DNA of 63,673 bases from Halanaerobium saccharolyticum (lineage in GTDB: Bacteria; Bacillota; Halanaerobiia; Halanaerobiales; Halanaerobiaceae): assembly GCF_003259895.1 (NCBI RefSeq), contig NZ_QLME01000018.1, positions 1-63,673 on the forward strand, given 5' to 3'. Of the stretch, positions 17,235 to 25,379 are shown piece by piece. Numbering within the stretch: position 1 is the first letter of the stretch; every line of letters starts with the position of its first letter. The notes under the pieces are model-generated. The model was not told the DNA's origin. It did no database searches and was given only the letters and a program-made list of their open reading frames with translations. A program made the position numbers and the translations under genes.

Positions 17235-18194
17235 ATGATTGATCTTGTTACTATTGGAGAGACAATGGCGGCAATGGCACCAAATGAGGTAGGTTCCTTA
17301 AAGTATTTGAATAATTTTTCTAAGTATATAGCAGGAGCAGAATCTAATGTTGCAATTGGGGTTAAGCGGCTCGGTTTTAATTCAGGTTGGATCAGTAAAC
17401 TGGGGAAGGATCCGCTTGGTGATTATGTAGAGTTTTTTGTCCGCGGTGAAGGAGTAGATGTCTCTCAGGTAAGAAGAGATGAAGAACATAGAACTGGATT
17501 GTTGATTAAAGAAATGCATACAACCAAAGAACCGAAAGTTTTTTATTATCGTGATAATTCTGCTGCCAGTCATCTGGCTCAGGAGGATATAAATGAAGAA
17601 TATATTAAAAATGCTAAACATCTGCATTTAACAGGTATTACACCTGCTTTAAGTCAGAGTGCTCAGGGAGCATTTTTTGAAGCTTTAAGGGTGGCTCGAG
17701 AAAATGATCTGAAAATTTCTTTTGATCCTAACTTAAGATTAAAATTATGGGATTCTATAGAGGAAATGAGAGAGGTAATGTTAAAAATTATTCCTCAGGT
17801 TAATGTTCTGCTGCCAGGAGTTGAAGAAGGAAAAATTCTACTTGGCCTTTCTGAACCGGAAGCAATTATCAAGGGGTTTTATGAGATGATGGAGCCGGGA
17901 TCTTTAATTGTCTTAAAAATTGGTGCCAGAGGTGCTTTATATTATCAGGGAGACCAGATTGAACAGGTTGAGCCTTACTGTGTGGATAATATTGTGGATT
18001 TGATTGGAGCCGGAGATGCTTTTGCAGCGGGATTAATTACCGGTCTTTTAAGGGAACTGCCAATTAGAGAAGCAGTTGAGCTTGCTAATTTAGTGGGTGC
18101 CCTGTGTATTACTGTTAAAGGTGATATAGAAGGACTTCCCACCTGGGAACAGGTTGAGGTTTATCAGGGGAAAAAGGAAGAAATTCATCGATAG
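17235..18194 (+). CDS. PfkB-family sugar kinase, second KDG kinase-like gene
   Basis: A 319-residue ribokinase-family kinase with the substrate loop IAGAESNVAIG and the catalytic signature LIGAGDAFAAG. Its start VTIGETMAAMAPNEVG and the middle segment EPKVFYYRDNSAASHL resemble Bacillus KdgK. It is clearly a different protein from the preceding kinase, not a tandem copy. Possible substrates are 2-keto-3-deoxygluconate or a related keto-deoxy or keto sugar. RBS AGGAGG is present. The two kinases may serve different entry routes (uronates versus aldonates). Confidence 0.85.
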   Translation: MIDLVTIGETMAAMAPNEVGSLKYLNNFSKYIAGAESNVAIGVKRLGFNSGWISKLGKDPLGDYVEFFVRGEGVDVSQVRRDEEHRTGLLIKEMHTTKEPKVFYYRDNSAASHLAQEDINEEYIKNAKHLHLTGITPALSQSAQGAFFEALRVARENDLKISFDPNLRLKLWDSIEEMREVMLKIIPQVNVLLPGVEEGKILLGLSEPEAIIKGFYEMMEPGSLIVLKIGARGALYYQGDQIEQVEPYCVDNIVDLIGAGDAFAAGLITGLLRELPIREAVELANLVGALCITVKGDIEGLPTWEQVEVYQGKKEEIHR

Positions 18195-18228
18195 TAAAAA
18201 GAAATTAAGACTTAATAACTATTATAAA

Positions 18229-18289
18229 GTCCCCTTTGGAGTTTGAATTTATATTACAAGAAAGAATATAAATTTGTTCTAAAGGGGCT
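18229..18289. repeat. Long imperfect inverted repeat
   Basis: An arm starting AGTCCCCTTT and ending AATTTATATT pairs with an arm starting AATATAAATT and ending AAAGGGGCT around a nine-base loop, about 24 of 27 positions. No T tract follows, so it is not a standard terminator. Confidence 0.65.
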
Positions 18290-18379
18290 ATTATTGGAGC
18301 ATATTTTTTACCGTTTAATTATTCAAATATTTCTAAAAATGAAATAAATTTGTTAAATATATAATCCTACCTATAAATT

Positions 18380-18420
18380 ACAGTTAGCACTTTTTAAATT
18401 AGCTAACTGTTTTTCTGTTT
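18380..18420 (+). terminator. Terminator-like hairpin
   Basis: ACAGTTAGC (18380-18388) pairs perfectly with GCTAACTGT (18402-18410), followed by TTTTCTGTTT. It probably ends the second kinase transcript. Confidence 0.7.
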
Positions 18421-18454
18421 ATACCCCTTCAGCGATAATCGGTAAATTTATATT

Positions 18455-18487
18455 ATGAAATCCGCTTCTATTAAAAGGGGATTTCAT
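18455..18487. repeat. Inverted repeat upstream of the HD-GYP gene
   Basis: ATGAAATCC (18455-18463) and GGATTTCAT (18479-18487) are perfect reverse complements 15 bases apart. It may be a leader hairpin or a protein site; no T tract follows. Confidence 0.5.
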
Positions 18488-18578
18488 TGTAATCGAGAAT
18501 AAAAGTAAATAAGAGGAAATTTTTTGATAGATATTTAAAAATGAGTAATATCGTAATTAAAAACTGGAGGAAAAATTT

Positions 18579-20843
18579 ATGGAGGTAGATTATAAAGAGA
18601 TTGAAAATATAAATTTACTAGATCTTGGGGATCATGCTGTTTTATTTTATGAAGGAAATGAGGAACTTTTATCTGCTATTCATGCTTTTATAAAAGGAAG
18701 TTTGAAAAATAATGAAAAATGTATTTATATTGATGAAAAAGCTAACCAAAAGAAAATTTTAGCTGAATTAAATAATTCTATCGGAAATATAGATGATTTA
18801 TTAAAATCTGGACAGCTGCAGCTTTTTGTTTTAGAAAAATTATATGGTAATCCAGATGATTTTAGTGCTGATGATATGATTTCTTTAATTGAAACAAATG
18901 TAAAGTTAGCTAAAAAAGAAGGGTATAAAGGTCTAAGTATTACTGGCGAATTAAAAGGAGTTATCGATTTTAATGGTGGTAAAGAAGAAATAATTAAATA
19001 TGAATGGAAGCTTCATGATCAAATTTTTGAAAAATATCCAGTTAGAGCACTCTGTAGATATAATATTAACTTTTTTGATAATCAAACTATTAAAGCTGCA
19101 GTTGAACTTCATGACTATATAATCTGGCAGGGTATGCTGCATGAAAATCCCTACTATATTAATCCTGAAGGATACAAACAGCAGAGGGTAGAAGAATATG
19201 AAATAAAAAGTTGGCTTAAAAATATACAGCAATATCAAAAAAAAGAAACCATGTATAAAAAAGAAATAAACAAAAGTCAGCAGAAATATTTTGAACTTTA
19301 TAATGAGGCTCCAATTGGAATTATAAAAACAAATTCTAAGGGTCAGATAATCGAAGCAAATAAAAAAATGATGGAAATGGGCGGTTTTGATAGTATTCAG
19401 GAAGTTCTGAATAATTATGCTGATTTAGGAGAAATAATTTATTATAAACCTGATAAGAGAAAAGAATTTTTAATGAAATTAAATAAAAATGGTGAAATTA
19501 AAAATTTTGAATTTAGAGCTAGAAAAAAAGATGGAAAAATTATCTGGTTAAATATGAGTTCTAAAATTATCGAAAGAAAAGATAATGGGGATTTTATTAT
19601 CGAAAGCTTTGTTTTTAATATCAGCGAGAAAAAAGAATATGAAATTTCTTTAAAAGAGAAAAAAGAAGAACTTGCAGCTTACAATCAGCAGCTGCAGGCT
19701 TATAATGAAGAGACTACTGCAATAAATGAGGAGCTGGAAGAATCTTTTACTGAACTTGAAAAACTTAATGAGCGTTTTGAAAATATGGTTTCTCTGGTTT
19801 CTGATATAGATAATTTGAATACAATCTCGGAAGCTGAGTTTTTAAGTAAAATTTTACAGCAGGCAGTAGAGATTATTTATGAAGCTGATTATGGCAGTGT
19901 TTATACTTTTGGGGAAAATCATGTAAATTTTATTGACTGTGTAGGTTATGATTTAAAATTATTAAAAAATAGTGAAATTCCTAATCAAGCTTTTTATAAT
20001 CATGAGGCACCAATAGAGATTATTGATATTGAAGAAGTAAAAAAACGGAATAAAAAATATATGCGCAGTGATAAATTTAAAGAATTAACTGAGATTAGTT
20101 TAAATAAGCATAAAGAGATTATGTATTTTAATTTAATAATTAATGGAGAAAAAAAGGCGGGTATAAGTTTAGACATTAAAAATAGTAGTGATAAAAGCTT
20201 TACTAATAGTTCTAAAAAATTATTTTCTGCTTTTTATAATATTGCTTCTTCATTCTATAAACTTAAGGAATATAATAATCTCCAGGATGACTTTACTAAA
20301 GAGTTGATTTCTGCAACTGTTAAGATGCTGGAGATGTATGATTTATATACCAGGGGTCACTCCGAAAATGTAGCCGAGCTGGCAGTAGAAATTGCAGAAG
20401 CCATGGAGCTTGAACAAAAAAGAATTGATGATATATACTGGGCGGGTTTAGTGCATGATCTTGGTAAAATGCTTATTCCTTTAGAAATATTAAATAAAGA
20501 AGGAAAATTAAGCAAAAGTGAATATGAAATAATTAAAGAACATCCTGTTTTAGGAAGTAATGTCCTGGAAAGTTCCAATTCATTAAAACAGATAGCTAAA
20601 TTTGTGCGTCATCATCATGAACGCTGGGATGGTCGTGGTTATCCTGATGGTTTAAAAAAAGATGAGATTCCACTTGAATCCCTGATTCTCTGTGCAGCAG
20701 ATTCCTGGGATGCAATGCGTTCTAAAAGAACTTATAGAGATCCCTTAAGTTTTAACGAGGCTTTGACAGAAATTAAAAAAAATAGAGCCAGCCAATTTTC
20801 ACCGAAAGTAGTAGATGTCTTATTAGAAGTTTTAAAAAATTAA
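18579..20843 (+). CDS. MEDS-PAS-HD-GYP signalling protein, likely c-di-GMP phosphodiesterase
   Basis: A 754-residue soluble multidomain sensor. Residues 1-175 resemble the MEDS (DcmR-type sensory) domain (DHAVLFYEGNEEL, CIYIDEK, GYKGLSITGEL). A PAS domain lies at about 230-345, a coiled coil at 350-400 rich in Glu/Leu, a GAF-like region at 410-560, and a C-terminal HD-GYP domain from about 575. The HD-GYP motifs are complete: HSENVAEL, HDLGK, HHHERWDGRGYPDGL. HD-GYP enzymes hydrolyse cyclic di-GMP. No membrane segment is seen, so the input should be cytoplasmic. RBS GGAGG. A diguanylate cyclase gene sits elsewhere in the window. Confidence 0.88.
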   Translation: MEVDYKEIENINLLDLGDHAVLFYEGNEELLSAIHAFIKGSLKNNEKCIYIDEKANQKKILAELNNSIGNIDDLLKSGQLQLFVLEKLYGNPDDFSADDMISLIETNVKLAKKEGYKGLSITGELKGVIDFNGGKEEIIKYEWKLHDQIFEKYPVRALCRYNINFFDNQTIKAAVELHDYIIWQGMLHENPYYINPEGYKQQRVEEYEIKSWLKNIQQYQKKETMYKKEINKSQQKYFELYNEAPIGIIKTNSKGQIIEANKKMMEMGGFDSIQEVLNNYADLGEIIYYKPDKRKEFLMKLNKNGEIKNFEFRARKKDGKIIWLNMSSKIIERKDNGDFIIESFVFNISEKKEYEISLKEKKEELAAYNQQLQAYNEETTAINEELEESFTELEKLNERFENMVSLVSDIDNLNTISEAEFLSKILQQAVEIIYEADYGSVYTFGENHVNFIDCVGYDLKLLKNSEIPNQAFYNHEAPIEIIDIEEVKKRNKKYMRSDKFKELTEISLNKHKEIMYFNLIINGEKKAGISLDIKNSSDKSFTNSSKKLFSAFYNIASSFYKLKEYNNLQDDFTKELISATVKMLEMYDLYTRGHSENVAELAVEIAEAMELEQKRIDDIYWAGLVHDLGKMLIPLEILNKEGKLSKSEYEIIKEHPVLGSNVLESSNSLKQIAKFVRHHHERWDGRGYPDGLKKDEIPLESLILCAADSWDAMRSKRTYRDPLSFNEALTEIKKNRASQFSPKVVDVLLEVLKN

Positions 20844-20955
20844 ATCCAAAATATGAATAATGACATTAGCCTTATCATAAAAGCTTTAATTAGATTTCCT
20901 GTTTGCCAAAAACACTTATTTAGCAACAAAAGCAATTTATAAATGTTAAATTTTA

Positions 20956-20989
20956 TGCTATAATAAATGTCTAGACATTTATTATAGCA
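20956..20989. promoter_or_regulatory. 34-bp perfect palindrome at the ribonucleotide reductase promoter
   Basis: Two 17-base arms, the left one TGCTATAATAAATGTCT, meet at a central TA with no mismatch. The left arm contains TATAAT at 20959-20964, so it could mask the -10 element. It ends 27 bases before the RBS of the reductase gene. It lacks a T tract and does not resemble the NrdR box as I know it. It may be an operator or a hairpin leader. Confidence 0.75.
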
Positions 20990-21031
20990 CATTTAATATA
21001 AATGCAACAAAATTTTAAGGAGGTTTTTATT

Positions 21032-23422
21032 TTGAGTAAATCCGACATGACGGTAATTAAACGGGATGAGAGAGAAGTAGCATACAGTCGGGATAAGATC
21101 ACCAAGGCAATCTACAGAGCCATGATCGAATCAGGTGAAGATGCAGATAAAGATGATGCAGAACAGGTAGCCTTAGATGTAGAATCAGATTTGATAACAG
21201 AATTTTACAATCAGGATCGAGTTCCCAGGGTCGAAGAAATTCAAGACTTAGTGGAAGAAAAATTAATGAAGGCTGCTTATATTACAACAGCAAAGTCATA
21301 TATTTTATACCGAAATAAAAGACAGCAGTCCAGATTGCAGAGAAAAAAAGAAAGGGAAAATCCACTTTTAACTAATGATTTTTTAAGTAAATACAAGCAC
21401 CAGCCCAATCCTTTTCCAACTGAGCTGGGAGAATTTATTTATTATAGAACATACTCCCGCTGGTTAGAAGAAGAACAGCGTCGGGAATACTGGTGGGAAA
21501 CAGTAAAAAGAGCTGTGGAATACAACTGCTCACTGGCTCCTACAACTAAAAAAGAAGCAGAAAAATTATATGATAATGTCTATAATTTGAGAAACTTCTT
21601 AGCTGGAAGAACACTCTGGACAGCAAGTACGGAATCCAGCAAAAAATACGGTATGTCAAATTATAACTGTTCCTTTACGGTAATTGATAGTTTTAAAGCC
21701 TATCAGGATTTATTTTATCTGCTAATGATCGGATCAGGTGTAGGCTTTCGTGTCCTGCCGCGTGATGTAGAGAAACTGCCAAAAATTAGAACAGATATTG
21801 AAGTTATTCATAAATATTATGAGCCGGTAGAAAAGGATGAACGAAGAGAATACACTGACTTTGATTTTGATGAAGATGATGTAGTAACAGTTAATGTTGG
21901 TGACTCCAAAGAAGGCTGGATTCAGTCTTTAGAGTATTATTTTAAATTCTTAGTCGATCATGCCTATCGGCCTTTAAAAAGGATCATTTTTAATTATGAT
22001 TCTGTGCGTCCAAAAGGGGAAAAGCTAAAAACTTTTGGAGGAACGGCTTCCGGACATCAGAGTTTAAAGCGAATGTTTACTAAAATCGATAAATTATTAA
22101 GTGAAAAACCAGACCGTGCTCTGGATGATATTAAGCGGGTTAAATTAAAGCCAATTGACGCAATGGATGTGGCAAATATAATTGCCGAAAATGTTGTATC
22201 TGGTGGAGTTAGACGTTCATCTCAGATCTGTCTTTTCAGTGAAGATGATAAAGAAATTGCTCAGGCCAAGAACAATTTATATGTTAAAGAAGATGACGAA
22301 TGGGTAATTAATAAAGAAATATCTCACCGTCAGATGAGCAATAATAGTATTTTTTACGAAGACAAACCTACTAAAGAACAGTTAAACTGGCATGTTAAAC
22401 AGATGCGCTTTAGTGGAGAACCTGGATTTATTAATGCTGTAGAAGGAAGCCGCCGCCGTGATAACTTTAAAGGAGTTAATCCCTGTGCAGAGATTCTTTT
22501 AGATTCCAGAGGGGTCTGTAACTTAACTTCCTTAAATGTAATGGCTTTTGTTGATGAAGAAGGTAATTTAGATAAAGATTCGATGTTTGAAGCTCAAAAA
22601 TTATCTGCGAGATCTGGTTACCGAATGGCCTTAATTGAATTTGAATTACCAGAATGGGATCAAATTAATAAACGAGATAGATTAATCGGTACTTCCTTAA
22701 CCGGCTGGCAGGATATGAAAAATGCTGCTGATTTAAATGAAGCTCAGGAAGCTGAGTTGTTAGAAGAACTGAGTCAGGTTGCTCATCAGGCTGCTCAGGA
22801 AATTGCAAAAGAGGTAGGAGATAACGAGCCCAAGCTGATTACTACTGTTAAGCCAGAGGGGACTCAGACTCAAATGCCTACAGTTTCCAGTGGACTGCAT
22901 TATTCTCACAGTGCCTATTATGTGCGCCGGGTAAGAATTTCTGCTTCTGATCCGCTGGCCCGGGTCTGTGAAGAACTCGATTATCCGATCTATCCAGAAG
23001 TTGGCCAGGATCCAGATGATCCGGAAACACTGGTTGTAGAATTCCCTGTTAAAGCTCCCGAAGGAGAGGTTAAGGGAGATGTAGATGCAATAGATCAGCT
23101 GGAAACATATAAGATGTTTATGGAAAATTATGTTGATCACAATGCTTCTATTACTGTTCATGTTAAAGATGACGAATGGGAAGATGTAGAAGAATGGTTA
23201 TGGGAAAATTGGAATAGTGTAGTTGGAATTTCCTTTATTTCCTATAGTGATAACTTCTATGATTTAATGCCCTACGAAGAAATTACAGAAGAAGAGTATA
23301 CTCAGCGGGTTGAAGAGATGGAAAGATTTAATCCTTCTCTGGTCTCCAAGTATGAAACTGAGTACTTAGAAAGAGAAATTGATGATGCTTCCTGTGAAAC
23401 AGGAGCCTGCCCGGTAAGATAA
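21032..23422 (+). CDS. nrdJ: Adenosylcobalamin-dependent ribonucleoside-triphosphate reductase (class II)
   Basis: Reduces ribonucleotides to deoxyribonucleotides with coenzyme B12, without oxygen. TTG 21032 is chosen because AAGGAGG lies nine bases upstream; the in-frame ATG 21002 precedes that site. The product is 796 residues. An ATP-cone (about residues 5-95) precedes the catalytic barrel with VNPCAEILLDSRGVCNLTS and SGVGFR. The C-terminus DDASCETGACPVR carries the redox-active cysteine pair and resembles the single-chain Lactobacillus leichmannii enzyme (RTPR). The ATP-cone makes it longer than that protein. I see no cobalamin riboswitch upstream; the 34-bp palindrome is there instead. 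Confidence 0.93.
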   Translation: MSKSDMTVIKRDEREVAYSRDKITKAIYRAMIESGEDADKDDAEQVALDVESDLITEFYNQDRVPRVEEIQDLVEEKLMKAAYITTAKSYILYRNKRQQSRLQRKKERENPLLTNDFLSKYKHQPNPFPTELGEFIYYRTYSRWLEEEQRREYWWETVKRAVEYNCSLAPTTKKEAEKLYDNVYNLRNFLAGRTLWTASTESSKKYGMSNYNCSFTVIDSFKAYQDLFYLLMIGSGVGFRVLPRDVEKLPKIRTDIEVIHKYYEPVEKDERREYTDFDFDEDDVVTVNVGDSKEGWIQSLEYYFKFLVDHAYRPLKRIIFNYDSVRPKGEKLKTFGGTASGHQSLKRMFTKIDKLLSEKPDRALDDIKRVKLKPIDAMDVANIIAENVVSGGVRRSSQICLFSEDDKEIAQAKNNLYVKEDDEWVINKEISHRQMSNNSIFYEDKPTKEQLNWHVKQMRFSGEPGFINAVEGSRRRDNFKGVNPCAEILLDSRGVCNLTSLNVMAFVDEEGNLDKDSMFEAQKLSARSGYRMALIEFELPEWDQINKRDRLIGTSLTGWQDMKNAADLNEAQEAELLEELSQVAHQAAQEIAKEVGDNEPKLITTVKPEGTQTQMPTVSSGLHYSHSAYYVRRVRISASDPLARVCEELDYPIYPEVGQDPDDPETLVVEFPVKAPEGEVKGDVDAIDQLETYKMFMENYVDHNASITVHVKDDEWEDVEEWLWENWNSVVGISFISYSDNFYDLMPYEEITEEEYTQRVEEMERFNPSLVSKYETEYLEREIDDASCETGACPVR

Positions 23423-23427
23423 GGTGC

Positions 23428-23442
23428 CCGTACCGGGTACGG
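23428..23442. repeat. GTACC/GGTAC palindrome after nrdJ
   Basis: CCGTACCGGGTACGG is a perfect odd-length palindrome six bases after the nrdJ stop codon. It shares the GTACC-GGTAC core with the hairpin after serS. Confidence 0.65.
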
Positions 23443-23477
23443 AACCAATTAATGGTAAAATAACTCTGATAAATAAA

Positions 23478-23524
23478 AACACCCTTAAAGGCTTAATTAA
23501 TCAGCCGGTAAGGGTGTTTTTTTA
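23478..23524 (+). terminator. Terminator after nrdJ
   Basis: AACACCCTTA pairs with TAAGGGTGTT, with a smaller inner stem GGCT/AGCC, followed by a T run. Confidence 0.88.
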
Positions 23525-23593
23525 TAAAATATTTATTTTTTGATTTTAAATACTGCTTTTTATTTTAAGAATTTAGATACAAAAGGAGATGAT

Positions 23594-23647
23594 TTATCTT
23601 TGACCAGATCCGGCTTCTTCCACAAGTTCTCTTGCTACTTTTGCCAT
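23594..23647 (-). CDS. Possible 17-residue peptide of unknown function
   Basis: On the reverse strand, GGAGG (forward CCTCC 23658-23662) lies ten bases before an ATG opening the frame MAKVARELVEEAGSGQR and a TAA. I do not recognise the peptide. It is amphipathic in its first dozen residues (hydrophobic at V4, A5, L8, V9, A12) and has no Cys or signal sequence. Upstream on the same strand is TATAAT, with a palindrome AGGTAG..CTACCT just before it, which would fit a regulated short transcript. Chance occurrence of such a short frame is quite possible, and expression data would decide. Confidence 0.35.
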   Translation of the reverse strand: MAKVARELVEEAGSGQR

Positions 23648-23711
23648 AATAGTATAACCTCCAATTAAATTGATTTTTAATAGTTACCATTATTAATAGT
23701 ATTATAATTTT

Positions 23712-23729
23712 AGGTAGAGATCCCTACCT
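23712..23729. promoter_or_regulatory. Near-perfect 18-bp palindrome, operator-like
   Basis: AGGTAGAGATCCCTACCT has six-base arms AGGTAG/CTACCT and a central GATC, with one mismatched pair. On the reverse strand it falls between a poor -35 and TATAAT (forward ATTATA, about 23701-23706), upstream of the small peptide frame. It could also act on the MATE gene to the right. Confidence 0.55.
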
Positions 23730-23950
23730 GAATAAGAAAATAATTTTGAACATTTATAAAATTTAAAAAATAATACCTATTATATAAATCAAATTGTTGT
23801 CAGTCTTATTTTATTAGTCAGTATTTTTATGATAGAATATTTAAATAGTGAGATATGCGGCTAAAATTAAATTTATAGATCAGCTCAGATTGAATTTAAT
23901 CAATGCTACCTGAGTAAAACAAATTAAATTAGTTTGATTGGAGGGTTAAT

Positions 23951-25318
23951 ATGGCACTTAAATCAAAATCAAGTCGAATGGGGGAAGAGCCGATAATTAA
24001 ATTACTTTTCAAATTATCTGCTCCTGCAATTGCAGGGATGCTCATTCAGGCTCTGTATAATATAGTAGATAGTATTTATGTGGGCCGTTTAAGTACAGAT
24101 GCTTTATCTGCTTTATCAATCTCTTTTCCGGTGCAGATGTTTTTAATTGCGGTCGGAGTTGGAACCGGAGTCGGTACCAGTTCTTTGATCTCCAGGCTGT
24201 TAGGAAAGGGAGATAAGTGTAGGGCAAATAATGTGGCAGAACATGTCTTTTTTATTGCAATTATTTATGGAATTTTAGGTGGATTGCTGGGCATATTTTT
24301 TTCAGAAAATATAATCAGATTATTTACTAATGATCCAGTTTTAATAGATTTAGGTTATCAGTATATAAATATAATCTTAACTGGATCGATTGCCATCTTT
24401 ATCCCTGCAACTTTTAACTATATTCTGCGGGGAGAGGGGAATACTTTTTTACCGATGCTGACAATGATGATCGGAGCAGTCTTAAATATGATTATTGATC
24501 CCTTTTTAATTTTTGGCCTGGGACCATTTCCCCAGCTCGGTGTAGCCGGTGCTGCTTATGCAACTGTATTTTCGCGTTTCATTGGCGGTATATTTATTGT
24601 TTTTGTTTTATTTAGTGATAAAAATGAGTTAACATTAAAATTAGAGGATTTTAAATTTGACTTTCAAATTATAAAAGAAATTTATAATGTGGGTATTCCG
24701 GCGATGGCCAACCGGCTGCTGTTTAGCGTTTCAATTGTTTTTATCAATTTAATTTTAGGAGCCTTTTCTTCAACTGCAATAGCAGTCATGGGTTTAATTT
24801 TTAGAATGCAGTCTTTCTTTTTAATGATGGTCTTTGGCCTAACCCAGGGATATTTGCCGATAGTTGGCTATAATTACGGCCACAATAATCCTGAGCGGAT
24901 GAAAAAAACCATTCTGGTTGGTAATGCAGCTGCCTTAAGTTTTGGGGTATTTGGTTTTATAGTTTTTCAGCTATTTCCGGGGGCTATAATCAGATTATTC
25001 AACAGTGATCCACAACTTTTAAATATTGGAATCAGAGCTTTAAGGAGAGTCAGTTTATCTTACTTTTTTATGGTCTTAAATATTATTGGAGTCGCAACTT
25101 TTCAGGCTGTAGGTAAGGGAATGCCCAGTTTTGCGATAACATTTTTGCGTCAGGCGATACTTTTGGTTCCCGGAATGTATCTTTTAGGAGAGTTTTTTGG
25201 ATTGGATGCTGTCTGGCTTTCCTTTCCGATTGCAGAAACGGTGTCTTTTGTAATTATGATTATCTGGCTGATAGCTACAATTAAAAGTTCAATGGCCAGG
25301 ATGAGAGAAGCAGTTTAA
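23951..25318 (+). CDS. MATE-family multidrug/sodium antiporter
   Basis: A 455-residue inner-membrane exporter with about twelve hydrophobic helices in two related halves. It shows the family features MGEEPIIKLLFKLSAPAIAGMLIQALYNIVDSIYVG near the N-terminus, GEGN after helix 4 and a second-half QGYLPIVGYNYG. It exports cationic drugs or metabolites using a Na+ or H+ gradient. Substrate is not inferable. RBS GGAGGG precedes the ATG. The ABC-2 exporter genes start 61 bases downstream, so the three genes may form one efflux operon. Confidence 0.92.
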   Translation: MALKSKSSRMGEEPIIKLLFKLSAPAIAGMLIQALYNIVDSIYVGRLSTDALSALSISFPVQMFLIAVGVGTGVGTSSLISRLLGKGDKCRANNVAEHVFFIAIIYGILGGLLGIFFSENIIRLFTNDPVLIDLGYQYINIILTGSIAIFIPATFNYILRGEGNTFLPMLTMMIGAVLNMIIDPFLIFGLGPFPQLGVAGAAYATVFSRFIGGIFIVFVLFSDKNELTLKLEDFKFDFQIIKEIYNVGIPAMANRLLFSVSIVFINLILGAFSSTAIAVMGLIFRMQSFFLMMVFGLTQGYLPIVGYNYGHNNPERMKKTILVGNAAALSFGVFGFIVFQLFPGAIIRLFNSDPQLLNIGIRALRRVSLSYFFMVLNIIGVATFQAVGKGMPSFAITFLRQAILLVPGMYLLGEFFGLDAVWLSFPIAETVSFVIMIIWLIATIKSSMARMREAV

Positions 25319-25379
25319 AGCTTAATTGATTGATAAGAAGATAAGCCCCCTATTTTTTAGGGATAGAAGGAGGAATAAA

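Larger units (their letters stand above)
18194..18579. other. Gene-free stretch with three hairpins
   Basis: No ORF of note. It contains a long imperfect hairpin (18229-18289), a terminator-like hairpin (18380-18420) and a shorter hairpin (18455-18487) before the signalling gene. Confidence 0.6.
23422..23951. other. Intergenic stretch with terminator, peptide gene and palindromes
   Basis: Over 500 bases without a long ORF. It contains a GTACC/GGTAC palindrome, the reductase terminator, a possible reverse-strand 17-residue peptide gene, and an 18-bp near-palindrome. The MATE gene RBS GGAGGG lies at the right end. Confidence 0.7.

Noticed and set aside
21002-21031. ATG 21002 as start of nrdJ
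   Set aside because: It precedes the AAGGAGG site; the TTG at 21032 sits at proper distance after it.
20843-21031. Cobalamin riboswitch before nrdJ
   Set aside because: Looked for the B12-box and the large conserved core; neither is visible in 190 bases.
22760-23161. Reverse-strand 133-codon ORF inside nrdJ
   Set aside because: Antisense shadow of a well-conserved enzyme; no RBS or recognisable domain.
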